A DNA stretch of 14,045 nucleotides, taken from NCBI GenBank assembly GCA_035279705.1, contig DATEHG010000094.1:1-14045 (forward strand), read 5' to 3'. Made by a program: the position numbers and the translations under genes. Below, piece by piece: positions 13,940-14,045 of this stretch (position 1 is the first letter of the stretch; every line of letters starts with the position of its first letter). The stretch is from DATEHG01 sp035279705 (GTDB lineage Bacteria; Gemmatimonadota; Gemmatimonadetes; Gemmatimonadales; GWC2-71-9). The notes beneath the pieces were generated by a model. That model was not told where the DNA came from, did not search any database, and worked only from the letters and a program-made list of their open reading frames with translations.

Positions 13940-14045
13940 GGGGGCAGGGGGGCAGATGGGCAGCGGGGCAGAAAAAGTACCATGCTGCAGAAGCCCGACT
14001 GCGAACGGAGGTTCAGTTCAACTGCCCCCCGGCCCCCCTGCCCCG
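13940..14045. repeat. Paired tandem 8-bp repeats upstream of mlaF, running to the window end
   Basis: Four 8-mers with consensus GGGGGCAG run in exact register from 13940 to 13971 (CAG at 13945, 13953, 13961, 13969). After 50 bp, three complementary 8-mers (CTGCCCCC type) run from 14022 to 14045, where the window stops. The arms are inverted and can pair over about 24 bp. The 50-bp centre (13972-14021) shows no gene or clear promoter. The left arm occupies the place of the mlaF ribosome-binding site. Confidence 0.8.

Overview
The window is GC-rich, densely coded DNA from a Gram-negative bacterium. It carries genes for LPS core attachment (waaA), a retrograde or anterograde phospholipid transport system of the Mla type, outer-membrane barrels and lipobox lipoproteins. 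Several traits point to the FCB side of the tree, and most likely to Gemmatimonadota: the WaaA signature motifs resemble those of Bacteroidota-type enzymes as I remember them, the ATP synthase epsilon subunit is the short form, and exported proteins repeatedly end their signal peptides in an A-x-A-Q pattern. This placement is an inference; no rRNA is present to settle it.

Layout. (1) 1-2178: a TPM-domain membrane protein (minus, cut by the window edge) lies head to head with a two-gene plus-strand unit of a lipoprotein and a periplasmic DsbA-like oxidoreductase. (2) 2182-2254: a large inverted element built of 7-bp units separates this unit from a convergent CPBP intramembrane protease gene (2266-3009, minus). 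(3) 3010-3311: a 302-bp divergent control region between the protease gene and waaA. It has back-to-back promoters, a palindrome, a full-length Shine-Dalgarno match, a 54-nt hairpin and tiny overlapping reading frames. (4) waaA (3312-4613, plus), followed by a strong convergent hairpin. (5) 4665-5725: a beta-barrel gene coupled to a Bor-like lipoprotein gene (minus). (6) 5867-10712: atpA-atpG-atpD-atpC followed by an overlapping beta-barrel gene (minus). A CRP/Rex-type palindrome covers the predicted atpA -10 box. (7) 10918-13936: a tightly coupled operon of mlaF, mlaD, a Nudix hydrolase and an AraC-type regulator (minus). Paired 8-bp tandem repeats lie just upstream of mlaF and run into the window end.

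How the genes work together. Most of the content serves the cell envelope and energy conservation: F1 ATPase subunits alpha, gamma, beta and epsilon, phospholipid transport to or from the outer membrane (MlaF/MlaD), Kdo transfer to lipid A (WaaA), thiol oxidation in the periplasm, and outer-membrane barrels. The F1 delta subunit and all Fo subunits are absent and must be encoded elsewhere. Adjacent genes commonly overlap by 1-11 bp, which indicates pervasive translational coupling.

The least ordinary structure is a set of intergenic tandem repeats with strict 7- or 8-bp period (2182-2254, 8208-8249, 10868-10895, 13940-14045). Two of them form inverted pairs that can fold into long hairpins.
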